Below the pieces are notes generated by a model. The model did no database searches, had not been told where the DNA came from, and was given only the letters and a program-made list of their open reading frames with translations. The translations under genes and the position numbers were made by a program. Positions 1-10,697 of a stretch of DNA of 64,000 nucleotides are shown piece by piece. Numbering within the stretch: position 1 is the first letter of the stretch; the number at the start of each line of letters is the position of its first letter. This DNA comes from Bacillota bacterium (GTDB taxonomy: Bacteria > Bacillota > Sulfobacillia > Symbiobacteriales > ZC4RG38): positions 53,285 to 117,284 of the forward strand of contig JAKKUO010000003.1 in the NCBI GenBank assembly GCA_021890795.1. Reading direction: 5' to 3'.

Positions 1-145
1 GGCCGTGGCGCTCCAGGGCCTCCGAGAGGCCCCGGGCGAACCAGCGCAGCCCCTCCGCCGCCGGCTCCCCGTGGCACAGGAAGGTCAGGGGAGCCCCGGT
101 CGGCTCCGCCGGCCATCTGGAGAGGTCGGGTTCCTGCAGCGCCAT
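1..145 (-). CDS. Partial unknown protein, N-terminal 48 residues
   Basis: The 5' end of a leftward gene that runs off the window. The ATG at 145 is preceded by a GGGGG run about 7 bases upstream. The visible residues begin MALQEPDLSRWPAEP and continue through LTFLCHGEPAAEGLRWFARG. I do not recognise the family. The stretch LTFLCHG is hydrophobic and followed by HG, as in some alpha/beta folds, but this is too little to assign a function. The gene lies divergent to the NDH-2 gene across a gap of about 560 bases. Confidence 0.5.
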   Translation of the reverse strand, partial: MALQEPDLSRWPAEPTGAPLTFLCHGEPAAEGLRWFARGLSEALERHG

Positions 146-598
146 CTTTCATCCCCCTCGGGTCAGTCTCCCGGTGGGACCGGCCGCCCGGAGCCGGCGG
201 CCGCCGGCCCTGGCAACGGGACCCACCCTATTTGGTATGCCCGGCCGGGGCCTGTCCTATGACCACCCGAGGGGGTGATGTTCCACCGCAGGAAACGTTC
301 TCTTTTGACGCACGATCCAGTTGCCTTTGACGACTTCCGGGTGTACGATGGAATCGGGGATTGTGAATGAGAGAACATTCCCATGCCCCGCCGGCGGCCC
401 GAGCCGGCGGTGATAGGGCAGCGCCCGGGCATCGCCCGGTGCGGCCGCAACCGGGTAGCGCCCGGTGTGGCCGCGACAAAGCAGCGCCCTGGGCGACAGA
501 GCCAGGTCAGCCACAGGCCGCCTGACGGGACTCCGCTCCCCGTTCCCGGGGATGCTAGCATCACCCGGACAGAAGGCCCGTCTCTGGCCGGCTCTCGT
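146..598. other. Intergenic region with no convincing gene
   Basis: This gap separates the partial leftward gene from NDH-2. The part from about 280 to 385 is noticeably richer in A and T than its surroundings. On the minus strand it reads as about 40 plausible residues (VLSFTIPDSIVHPEVVKGNW and onward), but I find no start codon or ribosome site for it, so it may be a gene remnant. From about 418 to 500 there are imperfect GC-rich repeats built on AGCGCCCGG and GTGTGGCCGC. Two TTGACG boxes occur near 305 and 337, without a well-spaced -10 on the plus strand. Confidence 0.4.
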
Positions 599-641
599 GC
601 CCGGTTGTTCGTCTGCCCCGCGCCCGGTTGTTCGTCTGCCC
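599..641. repeat. Tandem direct repeat upstream of NDH-2
   Basis: A 20-base unit, GCCCGGTTGTTCGTCTGCCC, occurs at 599-618 and again at 622-641 with period 23 and no mismatch. It ends about 55 bases before the ribosome site of the NDH-2 gene. It may be a double protein-binding site or just a local duplication. Confidence 0.75.
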
Positions 642-710
642 AGTTCCCATGGCCGGTTCTAGACCCGCCTGATTCGCAGCCTACCCGGTTCGCAATAGGA
701 GGTGCCCGAC

Positions 711-2108
711 ATGCCCGCCCGCGTTGTGGTCCTTGGCGGCGGCTACGCCGGCGTCGCCTGCGTGCGGCGGCTGCAGTCCCGGGCCGGCCGGGACCTGCAG
801 GTCACCCTGGTGGACCGCAACCCCTTCCACACCTTGCTGACCGAAACCCACACGGTGGCCGCCGGGACCCGGCCGGTCTCCACCGTCGCCCTGCCCTTCG
901 ATTTCGGTCCCCAAGTCCGGCGGCTGGAGGCCGAGGTGACGGCGATCCACCCCGAGGGACGGTGGGTAGAGACCACCGCCGGCAGTCTGGAGTACGACTA
1001 CCTGGTCTTCGCCCTGGGGGGCGCCGACCAGGATTACGGTATCCCCGGCGTGCGGGAGCACGCCCTCTTCCTCCGGGGGATCGACGACGCCCGGCGGATC
1101 CGGGCGGCCCTGGCCGCCCTGCCCCGGCAGGCCCCGGTGGTGATCGTCGGCGGAGGGCTGACCGGGGTGGAGCTGGCGGCGGAGATCGCCCTCAGCCGCC
1201 CCGGCGGCAGCCTGACGGTGGTGGAAGGGGCCCCCACCCTCTTGCCGAGCCTGCACCCGGGCCTGGCCCTCAGGGCCCGGCGCCGGCTGGGCTGGCTCGG
1301 GGTAAACGTCCGCACCGGCAGCCCGGTCCGGGCGGTGGGGCCGGATCGGGTGGAACTGGCCGACGGCACGGTCCTCCCCCACCGGCTGCTGATCTGGGTC
1401 GCCGGGGTGAAGGGCCACCCCCTCACCGCCCAGCTCAAGGTCCGCCGGGACCGGGCGGGCCGGGTGGAGGTAGACGCCTACCTGCGGTCGAGCCGGCCGG
1501 AGATCTACGTCATCGGCGACAGCGCCGCCTTCCGGCCGGCCCCGGACGCCCGGCCCCTCGCCCCCAGCGGTCAGCTGAGCGAGCAGATGGGCTTTGCCGC
1601 CGCCGACGACCTCCTCAGCCGGCTGGAAGGAGGCCCCGGGGTCCCCTTCCGCCCCCATTTCCGAGGCGTGCTCCTGGACCTCGGGGGGCTGGCCGCGGCG
1701 GGGCTGATCTACCGGCTCCAGGTGGCAGGGCCTGTCGCCCACCTGGCCAAGCGGGCCGCGGTGGCCGGGCACGTGGCCCGGACCCTGGGCCTGCGGTCTC
1801 TCTTCCGGCTCCTTACCGGCCGGGGGCTGCCGGTCGGTTCCACCCCCGGCCCGCAACCGGCAGCGCCGGCCGGGCCCCGGGTGCATGGGGAGACCGGCAG
1901 CCGGGAAAACACCAGGGTGGAAGAAGCAGCTCCGGATACGGCAGGAGGAAAGGCGCGGTGGACAGCGCAAGGCACGGACGCGTCCCAAACGGCCCCCAAC
2001 ACCGCCGCCATGGCCGGCGGGCCGGCGGCAGGGGCCGAGCTGCCCGGGGAGGCCGGCTTTCCCGGGAGCCCGGCGGATCCTGGCTCGGCTGGGTTCCCGC
2101 CGCCCTGA
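711..2108 (+). CDS. ndh: Type II NADH dehydrogenase (NDH-2)-like FAD oxidoreductase
   Basis: A flavin-dependent pyridine-nucleotide oxidoreductase that probably passes electrons from NADH to menaquinone at the membrane surface. The ATG at 711 is chosen over the GTG at 702 because AGGAGG at 697-702 sits 8 bases ahead of it. The product has 465 residues. The FAD-binding motif GGGYAG is at residues 9-14, the NADH-binding motif GGGLTG at 147-152, and the C-terminal FAD motif YVIGD near 266-270. Residues after about 370 form a Pro/Ala/Gly-rich low-complexity tail, unusual for this family. The last 150 bases overlap a small ORF in another frame. A related FAD-dependent pyridine nucleotide-disulfide oxidoreductase is possible, but no CxxxxC redox motif is present, which favours NDH-2. 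Confidence 0.85.
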   Translation: MPARVVVLGGGYAGVACVRRLQSRAGRDLQVTLVDRNPFHTLLTETHTVAAGTRPVSTVALPFDFGPQVRRLEAEVTAIHPEGRWVETTAGSLEYDYLVFALGGADQDYGIPGVREHALFLRGIDDARRIRAALAALPRQAPVVIVGGGLTGVELAAEIALSRPGGSLTVVEGAPTLLPSLHPGLALRARRRLGWLGVNVRTGSPVRAVGPDRVELADGTVLPHRLLIWVAGVKGHPLTAQLKVRRDRAGRVEVDAYLRSSRPEIYVIGDSAAFRPAPDARPLAPSGQLSEQMGFAAADDLLSRLEGGPGVPFRPHFRGVLLDLGGLAAAGLIYRLQVAGPVAHLAKRAAVAGHVARTLGLRSLFRLLTGRGLPVGSTPGPQPAAPAGPRVHGETGSRENTRVEEAAPDTAGGKARWTAQGTDASQTAPNTAAMAGGPAAGAELPGEAGFPGSPADPGSAGFPPP

Positions 2109-2344
2109 TCTGGGCGGCGGTCCTCGCCGCCCTGGTCAGCCTCAACCGGGAGAGCCTCCGGCGGTGCGAAGAGGGGACCCTGCTCTTCCCGGACCGCAGC
2201 CCCACCAGCCCCGGTCCCGTAGGCCGGTGGCTGATCCGCCGGCTCGACCCGGAGGAGTACCGCCGGGTTCTGGCCCAGGACGCCCGCTGGCGGCAGGAGT
2301 TCGCCGGGCGACCGGTGGGCATGGGCTGCCGGGCGGGGGAGTAG
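1958..2344 (+). CDS. Small single-span membrane protein overlapping ndh
   Basis: A 128-residue reading frame starting with GTG at 1958, nine bases after AGGAGG at 1943-1948. It overlaps the 3' end of ndh by 151 bases. The first 40 residues are Arg/Gly-rich. They are followed by one hydrophobic segment (LGWVPAALIWAAVLAALVSL) and then a charged tail with RRLDPEEYRRVLAQDARW. Only the part after about 2080 looks like a normal protein; the overlapped part looks low-complexity in both frames. The protein may help attach or support NDH-2, or the two frames may once have been one protein. The family is not recognised. Confidence 0.5.
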   Translation: MDSARHGRVPNGPQHRRHGRRAGGRGRAARGGRLSREPGGSWLGWVPAALIWAAVLAALVSLNRESLRRCEEGTLLFPDRSPTSPGPVGRWLIRRLDPEEYRRVLAQDARWRQEFAGRPVGMGCRAGE

Positions 2345-2353
2345 GGCCCGGGG

Positions 2354-3436
2354 CTACGCGCCCACCCCGATGGCCGCCCAGACCTCCAGCTTGGTCTGCA
2401 CCCGGCGGATGACCTCGTCGGTGAACTCCGTCGTGCTGGCATGGCCCCCCAGGTCCATGGTCTTGATCCCGGCCTTGATCGCTTCCAGAGCCGCCTCGTA
2501 GATGGCCCGGGAGGCCCGCTGGGCGCTGGGGTCGGGCATATGGCTCAGGAGCGCCGCCCCGGCCAGGATCATCGCCAGGGGATTGGCCACGTTCTTGCCG
2601 TACAGCTTCGGAGCGGTGCCGTGGGGCGCCTCGGCCATCACGGTCTTGATCCGCAGGTCGTCGTCCATGGCCAGCAGGAGCGACTCCGACCCGGCGATGC
2701 TGCCGAACATCTGGAGCACCAGGTCGCTGAGGCAGTCACCGTCCCGGTTGAGGGCGGGAATGACCAGGGCCTCGCCGGTGTGGGAGAGCAGGAGGGCGTA
2801 GGTGGCGTCGATGAGCTGCGGGTCGTAGGGGACGTCGGGGTGCCGCTGGGCGGCGGCGTCCATCTCTTCCTTGAGCATCCCCTCGTAGATGGGGCTCACG
2901 GTGTACTTGGGCCCGCCGAAGACCTTGCCCCCCAGCCGCTTGGCCTGAAGGAAGGCAAACTCCGCCACCGCCCGGCAGACCCGGCGGGAGATCCGCTCGA
3001 CCCGGTAGGCCACCTCGTCCAGGCCGCTGCCCTCCCGGCCCTCCTCGGCCCCGTACGCATCCCCCACCGCCATCCGGATCACGCTGATGGGGGCGCTGAC
3101 CCCGGCGATGGGCCGGACACCGGGAAGCAGCCGGCCGGTCCGGACGATGACCGTCCCGTCGATGGCCTCCCGGAGGATCGCGTTGGGGCTGCCCACGTCC
3201 CCCTTCCCCTCCGGAGTGATGGTGGCGGCCTTCAGGCCGTACCCCGCCGCGACCATTGCCTCGGCCGCCTCGAGGACCACCTTGTTCCGGGTCCGGCGGC
3301 GGTTCTCCAGGCTCAGGTCGTAGTATTCGAATTCCAGGTCCACCCCGATGACTCCGGGGTCAAGAACCCGCAAGGCCTGTTCCAGGAGTTCCTGTCCCGT
3401 CTGATCGCCTTTGAGGACCACGATCCGCGTCGCCAA
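2354..3436 (-). CDS. Isocitrate/isopropylmalate dehydrogenase family protein
   Basis: A metal-dependent NAD(P) beta-decarboxylating dehydrogenase of about 360 residues. The start taken is TTG at 3436, seven bases after GAGAGGGG; an upstream ATG at 3490 would add 18 residues but would overlap the proposed operator at 3458-3470. The C-terminal half has the metal/substrate motif NRDGDCLSDLVLQMFGSIAG and the cofactor-loop motif EAPHGTAPKLYGKNVANP. The substrate could be isocitrate, 3-isopropylmalate or another 2-hydroxy acid. No leu genes are nearby, and a bona fide NADP-type isocitrate dehydrogenase is encoded at 15.2-16.5 kb, so a distinct NAD-linked role is likely. A shared upstream motif ties it to the TCA genes. 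Confidence 0.8.
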   Translation of the reverse strand: MATRIVVLKGDQTGQELLEQALRVLDPGVIGVDLEFEYYDLSLENRRRTRNKVVLEAAEAMVAAGYGLKAATITPEGKGDVGSPNAILREAIDGTVIVRTGRLLPGVRPIAGVSAPISVIRMAVGDAYGAEEGREGSGLDEVAYRVERISRRVCRAVAEFAFLQAKRLGGKVFGGPKYTVSPIYEGMLKEEMDAAAQRHPDVPYDPQLIDATYALLLSHTGEALVIPALNRDGDCLSDLVLQMFGSIAGSESLLLAMDDDLRIKTVMAEAPHGTAPKLYGKNVANPLAMILAGAALLSHMPDPSAQRASRAIYEAALEAIKAGIKTMDLGGHASTTEFTDEVIRRVQTKLEVWAAIGVGA

Positions 3437-3457
3437 TCCAGATCCCCTCTCGTTTTT

Positions 3458-3470
3458 GGAACGGCGTTTC
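3458..3470 (-). promoter_or_regulatory. Candidate IclR operator, one mismatch
   Basis: GGAAC-GGC-GTTTC on the plus strand, one base away from the GGAAC-N3-GTTCC palindrome found at 8266-8278 and 16598-16610. On the minus strand it reads GAAACGCCGTTCCAAAAA, and the AAAA flank is shared with the icd copy. It lies 22 bases upstream of the TTG start of the dehydrogenase gene. Confidence 0.5.
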
Positions 3471-3656
3471 ATTGTTGGTCGCCAGGCCAACCGCCTTCTA
3501 CTCTAGCAGAGAACGGGCCGGGAGAATACCCCCGGCTCCCTTCTTTCTCCGAATCACAGCGATTCCGGTCTTCGATGGCCCCCGGAAGCGGCCCTGTTAT
3601 TCCCCCCGGGAAAGGGGCACCCTCTACCCAGAAACCAACGGGAGGGGGATGCGCCT

Positions 3657-3875
3657 GTGAAGATGGAAGAGGTCCAGCACGCCCTCCGGCACTGGGGGGA
3701 GATCCTGGCCACCACCAGCGCCGGCGAGACCTACGAACTCCACCTGGGGGACACCAGCTTCGACTTTGACCGGCGGATCATCCGGCTGAAGACCCCGGAG
3801 GCTGAGTACCTGATCGGCGGCGACGAGGTGGCCTCCGTCACCATGCACTACGGCCGCCGGATGGAGGCCCGCTGA
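3657..3875 (+). CDS. Small hypothetical protein, 72 residues
   Basis: A short acidic/basic soluble protein starting with GTG at 3657 after a GGGAGGGG ribosome site. The sequence is regular and protein-like (YELHLGDTSFDFDRRIIRLK, then YLIGGDEVASVTMHYGRR), with alternating hydrophobic residues that suggest a small beta-rich fold. No domain is recognised. It stands alone between the dehydrogenase gene, which is divergent, and a DCC-family gene, which is convergent, and is followed by a strong terminator-like hairpin. Confidence 0.7.
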   Translation: MKMEEVQHALRHWGEILATTSAGETYELHLGDTSFDFDRRIIRLKTPEAEYLIGGDEVASVTMHYGRRMEAR

Positions 3876-3889
3876 GCCGGCCCCGACTG

Positions 3890-3917
3890 GCCCGGGTCCC
3901 CGCGGGGACCCGGGCCC
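3890..3917. terminator. Perfect GC-rich hairpin between convergent genes
   Basis: Arms GGCCCGGGTCCCC and GGGGACCCGGGCC form a perfect 13-bp inverted repeat around a GC centre. It lies between the ends of two convergent genes and has no T-run on either side, so it may act as a bidirectional terminator or 3'-end stabiliser. Confidence 0.6.
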
Positions 3918-3974
3918 CAGGCCTGGGACGGGGCCACCGAGGGGCCGGCTCGACTCCGGAACCGGGGAGCCGGC

Positions 3975-4409
3975 TCACTGCCGGGTGCAGGCCCCTTGCC
4001 GGCAGCGGCCGGGGTCGGGGAGGATCCACCGGTGCCGGGCGACCCACCGATAGGCCCGCTCACCCCACCCCAGGCGCTCCAGGAGCCAGGCCACCGGCCA
4101 GAGGGGCCAGAGCAGGGGCAGGTGCCGGAGGAGCAGCAGGACCGCCGGAAAGCCGCTGGTCACCCGGAAGGTTCCAGGGGCGAGGACCACCACGTGCATC
4201 GCCTCTTCCAGGGCCACCGGGGAGATCCCGAACCGGCGGTAGCTGTCGTCGTCCCGGAAGGAGCGGACCGCCACCCGCTGCCCCCAGTCCAGGGCCCGGA
4301 TGAGCCGGCCTGCTTGCCGGCAGTAGACGCACAGCCCATCGACGTAGACCACGAGACGGTTCCGGGGCCCAGGCCCTCCGGGCCCCGGAGGTTCCACCGC
4401 TCGCCGCAC
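3975..4409 (-). CDS. DCC-family (DUF393) thiol-disulfide oxidoreductase-like protein
   Basis: A 144-residue protein with the family pattern VVYVDGLCVYCRQAGRLIRAL near residues 19-39, containing a redox CxxC (CVYC). Later parts also fit DUF393: VRSFRDDD, a hydrophobic helix around SGFPAVLLLLRHLPLLWPLW, and ERAYRWVARHRW near the end. The physiological partner of this family is unclear. The first 15 residues are Pro/Gly-rich, so the true start may lie slightly downstream. It follows aconitase on the same strand after a hairpin and is probably transcribed separately. Confidence 0.75.
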   Translation of the reverse strand: MRRAVEPPGPGGPGPRNRLVVYVDGLCVYCRQAGRLIRALDWGQRVAVRSFRDDDSYRRFGISPVALEEAMHVVVLAPGTFRVTSGFPAVLLLLRHLPLLWPLWPVAWLLERLGWGERAYRWVARHRWILPDPGRCRQGACTRQ

Positions 4410-4475
4410 CCTTCCGCCCCCCTGGTCGGGCCTTGCCCCCGACTCCTGGCCACCCCCGCCCTGGCCCCACGCAGC

Positions 4476-4502
4476 AGGGGCGCAGGCCGCGCCTGCGCCC
4501 CT
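4476..4502 (-). terminator. Hairpin after aconitase gene
   Basis: A perfect 12-bp inverted repeat, AGGGGCGCAGGC with loop CGC, about 50 bases past the aconitase stop. There is no U-run, so termination is likely rather than certain. Confidence 0.55.
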
Positions 4503-4553
4503 ACCCCGTGCTCCGGTCCCCCGGAGGGGGCTGTGGCCGCGCCAGGGGGCGGC

Positions 4554-7253
<2,700 letters not shown>

Positions 7254-7420
7254 GGCAGCCTCTCCCTCGCATTCCTCGGATAACTGATGAAATACAGGGG
7301 TCGATGCACCCGTACCCGGGGCCTCCGCCCCCGGGGTCCGAAGGGCATCCCCGAGGGCGTGGCCCTGCTCTGGCATCCCAGAGCGCGCCGCTGCTGCGGC
7401 GCACCCCGGGGAGCCCGGCC

Positions 7421-8185
7421 CTAGAGCCGCATCCCGATGGTATGGGCGGCGGCCACTACCGCCCGGCTGTACCGTTCGATGGCCGCATCGTCGAACCGCT
7501 GGACCGGTCCGGAGATGGCCAAGGCCGCCACCACCTCGCCGGCCCGGTTCCGGATGGGCGCCGCCACCGAGGCGACTCCCTCGGCCCGCTCCTCCGCGGA
7601 GGTGGCCCAGCCCCGCTCCCGGACCTCGGCCAATTCCTGCTTCAGGGCCTCCACGTCAAAGGGGGTCTGCTGCCAGATCCGGTGCAGGATCTGGTCGAGC
7701 TGCGCCGGGGGCAGCCAGGCCAGCAGGACCTTCCCCGAGGCGCCCCGGTGCAGGGGCAGCCGCTCCCCCAGGTTCGCCACCCGGCGGACCACCTGGCGGC
7801 CCTCGGCCTTCTGCACCCGAACCCGCTCGATGCCGTCCCGGACGTACAGGCTGACGGTCTCCTCCACCTCGTCCCGGAGCCGGACCATCTCCGGGTAGGC
7901 GACCGCGCCCAGGTCGTCCTGGGCGAGGTACGCGCCCGCCAGCTCCAGGGCCTTCAGCCCGAGCTGGTACCGGCCGGTCACCGGGTCCTGCCGGACAAAC
8001 CCCCGGCTCTCCAGGGTGGCCAGGATCCGGTGGACCGTGGACTTGGCCAGGCCCAGCCGCTCGGCGATCTGGGTGACCCCGAAGCCGGGGAGTTCCTCCC
8101 CGCTGCCCGGAGGCCGCTCGGCAAAGAGCAGCAGTACATCCAGGGCCCGTTCCACGGCCTGAATCGTCAACTTTTCCTCGGCCAG
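7421..8185 (-). CDS. IclR-family transcriptional regulator
   Basis: A DNA-binding regulator with an N-terminal winged helix ([20 protein letters not shown]) and a C-terminal effector domain ([34 protein letters not shown]). The reading frame is open to 8272, but the TATAAT of the likely promoter is at 8241-8246, so translation must start downstream. AGGAGG at 8195-8200 points to a rare CTG start at 8185 (254 residues, family-typical); TTG at 8170 is an alternative. It sits directly upstream of acnA. Given the shared palindrome at its own promoter and the icd operon, it probably controls TCA-cycle genes in response to a small organic acid. The effector is not known. Confidence 0.88.
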   Translation of the reverse strand: MAEEKLTIQAVERALDVLLLFAERPPGSGEELPGFGVTQIAERLGLAKSTVHRILATLESRGFVRQDPVTGRYQLGLKALELAGAYLAQDDLGAVAYPEMVRLRDEVEETVSLYVRDGIERVRVQKAEGRQVVRRVANLGERLPLHRGASGKVLLAWLPPAQLDQILHRIWQQTPFDVEALKQELAEVRERGWATSAEERAEGVASVAAPIRNRAGEVVAALAISGPVQRFDDAAIERYSRAVVAAAHTIGMRL

Positions 8186-8240
8186 TGCGAGATCCCTCCT
8201 GTGTCCGTGAACCGGCCCTGCCCGGGCCTCGGTTACCCTC

Positions 8241-8278
8241 ATTATACCACGACGTTCCGCTGGAGGGAACATCGTTCC
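8241..8278 (-). promoter_or_regulatory. iclR promoter with GGAAC-N3-GTTCC operator
   Basis: Reading leftward, a consensus TATAAT occupies 8246-8241, and the poor -35 (TTCCCT, 8269-8264, spacer 17) lies inside the palindrome GGAAC-ATC-GTTCC at 8266-8278. A third half-site, GTTCC, is at 8254-8258 between the boxes. This geometry suits autoregulation by the IclR protein encoded just downstream. Confidence 0.7.
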
Positions 8279-8322
8279 ATCATTCTGCGGGGCCCTTGCT
8301 GAGGGCCCTTCCGAAGTGGGAA

Positions 8323-8386
8323 GGCCGGCGCCTCACCCCGGGTGCGGCGGGCGCCGCACCCCCGGATGTGGCCGGCGCCTCACCCC
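8323..8386. repeat. 17-base direct repeat flanking a hairpin after proA
   Basis: GGCCGGCGCCTCACCCC occurs at 8323-8339 and 8370-8386. Between them GGGTGCGGC and GCCGCACCC form a hairpin that probably ends the proBA transcript. A second short hairpin (GGGCCC repeated) is near 8292-8308. Confidence 0.6.
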
Positions 8387-8387
8387 C

Positions 8388-9659
8388 TCATCCCCGGACG
8401 TGGCCTGCGCCCCGAATCCGGTACTTGTAGGTGGTGATCTCCCGGAGGCCCATCGGTCCCCGGGCGTGGAGCTTCTGGGTACTGATCCCGATCTCCGCCC
8501 CGAAGCCAAACTCCCCGCCGTCGGTAAACCGGGTGGAGGCGTTCCAGTAGACCGCCGCCGCGTCCACCTCCTGGAGGAACCGTTCCGCCCGCTCCGGGTC
8601 TCGGGTGACGATGGCCTCCGAGTGCCGGGTGCCGTACCGGGCGATGTGGTCGAGGGCTGCCTCCAGGCCGTCCACCACCCGGACCGCGAGGATGAGGTCC
8701 AGGTACTCCGCCGCCCAGTCCTCCTCGGTGGCCGGCTCCGCCCAGGGCAGGATCTCCCGGACCCGGGGGCAACCCCGGACCGCCACCCCGGCCTCCCGGA
8801 GCGCCGGTCCCAGCTGCCGGAGGAAGGGCTCGGCCACCGGGGCGTCCACCAGCAGGGTCTCCAGGGCGTTGCAGACCGCCGGGTTGGAGCACTTGGCGTT
8901 CAGGGCAATCCGCACCGCCATCTCCAGGTCCGCGGCCCGGTCCACAAAGAGGTGGCAGACCCCGGCTCCGGTCTCAATCACCGGCACCCGGGCCTGGGCC
9001 AGGACGCTCCGGATGAGACCCGCCCCGCCCCGGGGGATGAGGCAGTCCACCAGCCCCGTGGCCTGCATCAGGGCCTGGGCCGCCTCCCGGCCCCCCTGGA
9101 GGTAGCCCACCGCCCCCGGGGGGAGGCCCGCGGCGGCAAGCCCCCGGCGGAGGGCCGCCACCAAGGCGAGGTTGGTCCGCTCCGCCTCCCGGCCCCCCTT
9201 AAGGAGGACGCTGCTGCCGGCCTTCAGGCACAGGACCGCGGCGTCCACCGTCACGTTGGGCCGGGACTCGTAGATCAGGCCGATGACCCCCAGGGGCACC
9301 CGCACCTTCTCGATCCGGAGGCCGTCGGGCCGCTCCCAGGCCTCCACCACCTCCCCCACCGGGTCCGGCAGGGCCGCCACCGCCAGGACCCCCCGGACCA
9401 TCGCCCCGTACCGGTCCGGGGTGAGGGTGAGCCGGGCGATGAGGGGCGCCGGCAGCCCCGCGGCCCGGGCCGCAGCCAGGTCCTCGGCGTTGGCCGCCAG
9501 CACCTCCGGCTCGGCGGCCTGAAGGGCCCGGGCGATGGCCCGGAGGGCCTCGTCCTTCACCGCGCTTGGGGCCCGGGCGAGCTCGGCTGCCGCGGCTCGG
9601 GCTGCCCCGGCCAGGACCCGCACCTCTTCTTGAGGGCTGAGGCTTTCCCGCTCCACCAT
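8388..9659 (-). CDS. proA: Glutamate-5-semialdehyde dehydrogenase
   Basis: NADPH-dependent reduction of glutamyl-5-phosphate to glutamate semialdehyde, the second step of proline synthesis. The start is ATG 9659 (MVERESLSPQ) after GGGAGG; 423 residues, standard length. The catalytic Cys region is CSNPAVCNALETLL. VPLGVIGLIYESRPNVTVDA and the C-terminal FGAEIGISTQKLHARGPMGL are family hallmarks. It follows proB with a gap of about 50 bases and is controlled by the proline T-box upstream of proB. Confidence 0.96.
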   Translation of the reverse strand: MVERESLSPQEEVRVLAGAARAAAAELARAPSAVKDEALRAIARALQAAEPEVLAANAEDLAAARAAGLPAPLIARLTLTPDRYGAMVRGVLAVAALPDPVGEVVEAWERPDGLRIEKVRVPLGVIGLIYESRPNVTVDAAVLCLKAGSSVLLKGGREAERTNLALVAALRRGLAAAGLPPGAVGYLQGGREAAQALMQATGLVDCLIPRGGAGLIRSVLAQARVPVIETGAGVCHLFVDRAADLEMAVRIALNAKCSNPAVCNALETLLVDAPVAEPFLRQLGPALREAGVAVRGCPRVREILPWAEPATEEDWAAEYLDLILAVRVVDGLEAALDHIARYGTRHSEAIVTRDPERAERFLQEVDAAAVYWNASTRFTDGGEFGFGAEIGISTQKLHARGPMGLREITTYKYRIRGAGHVRG

Positions 9660-9710
9660 CCGCGACCGTCCTCCCTTTCCCACCAGAGTCACCCTGTGCG
9701 CCGGCGATCC

Positions 9711-10544
9711 CTACCGGGCCGGAACCGCCCGGGGCCGGGGGAGGAAGAGGGTCCCCGGCACCTCCCCCCGGCCGATGGCCGCCAGCACCCCGGGCCGGTG
9801 GCCCGAGGTCAGCACCATCGGGATCCCCGCGGCCATGCAGATCGCCGCGGCCTGGAGTTTGGTCCGCATCCCGCCGGTGCCCACGGGGGTACCGGCCCCG
9901 CCGGCCCCCCGCCAGAGGTCCGGCCCCAGTTCCGTCACCACCGGCACCGGCTCCTGCCCGGGGCAGGTCCGGGGGTCCCGGGGGTAGAGGCCGTCCACAT
10001 CGCTGAGGATCACCAGGAGGTCCGCCCCCACCAGGGCCGCCACCCGGGCGGAGAGGGTGTCGTTGTCTCCCACCCGGATCTCCTCCGCCGTGACGGTGTC
10101 ATTCTCGTTGACGATGGGCACCGTCCGCCACCCCAGGAGCACCGCCAGGGTCTCCCGGGCACTCTCCCGGCGCCGGGGGTCCTCCAGGTCCTCCCGGGTG
10201 AGGAGCACCTGGGCCACCACCAGGCCGTACTCGGCAAAGAGCTTCTCGTAGTGCTGCATAAGGAGCCCCTGTCCCACCGCGGCCAGGGCCTGCTTCTCCA
10301 CCAGGGTCCGGGGCCGGCTTGTGAGCCCCATCCGGCCCATGCCGGCGCCCACCGCCCCGGAGGTGACCAGAATCACCTCCCGGCCCTCCCCGTGCAGGTC
10401 GGCCAGCTGCCGGACCAGGGCCTCCATCCGGCCGAAGTGCAGCCGGCCGCCGGGGTGGGTGAGGATCGAGGTACCCACCTTCACCACCACCCGCCGGAGC
10501 CGCCCCGGATCCAGGCGGCCCGCTCCGGTCCACGCCTCCGCCAT
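9711..10544 (-). CDS. proB: Glutamate 5-kinase, short form without PUA domain
   Basis: Phosphorylates glutamate to start proline synthesis. The start is ATG 10544 with AGGAGGGAG upstream. The amino-acid-kinase fold is complete: RVVVKVGTSILTHPGG, VILVTSGAVGAGMGRMGL, VPIVNENDTVTAEEI, DNDTLSARVA, ILSDVDGLY and GTGGMRTKLQAA. At 277 residues it ends after GTLFLPRPR and lacks the C-terminal PUA domain found in many bacterial enzymes of about 370 residues. PUA-less forms are known, and this one appears intact, with no remnant of the domain before the stop. Confidence 0.95.
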   Translation of the reverse strand: MAEAWTGAGRLDPGRLRRVVVKVGTSILTHPGGRLHFGRMEALVRQLADLHGEGREVILVTSGAVGAGMGRMGLTSRPRTLVEKQALAAVGQGLLMQHYEKLFAEYGLVVAQVLLTREDLEDPRRRESARETLAVLLGWRTVPIVNENDTVTAEEIRVGDNDTLSARVAALVGADLLVILSDVDGLYPRDPRTCPGQEPVPVVTELGPDLWRGAGGAGTPVGTGGMRTKLQAAAICMAAGIPMVLTSGHRPGVLAAIGRGEVPGTLFLPRPRAVPAR

Positions 10545-10697
10545 TGCCGCTCCCTCCTTCCTTGCTCCCTCCGGGCAAGAGCGGCGTCAACCCCCGTTCC
10601 GCCCCGGCCGCCACCGCCCGCTCCCCCGCCGTCCCGGGGCCAGGGGCTCCCCACCCCGGTGGCCGCCGCCGGCCAGGAGCCCAAAGCCCCCGGCCAA

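Noticed and set aside
258..306. GTTCC...GGAAAC as a further IclR site
   Set aside because: Half-site order and spacing (6 bases) differ from GGAAC-N3-GTTCC.
257..383. Minus-strand peptide VLSFTIPDSIVHPEV...
   Set aside because: Protein-like and low in GC, but with no start codon or ribosome site. It could be a remnant, so it is described only in the intergenic entry.
383..2344. 653-residue rightward ORF across ndh
   Set aside because: It is an Arg/Pro-rich shadow of ndh in another frame. Only its last part, after the GTG at 1958, has a ribosome site and plausible protein.
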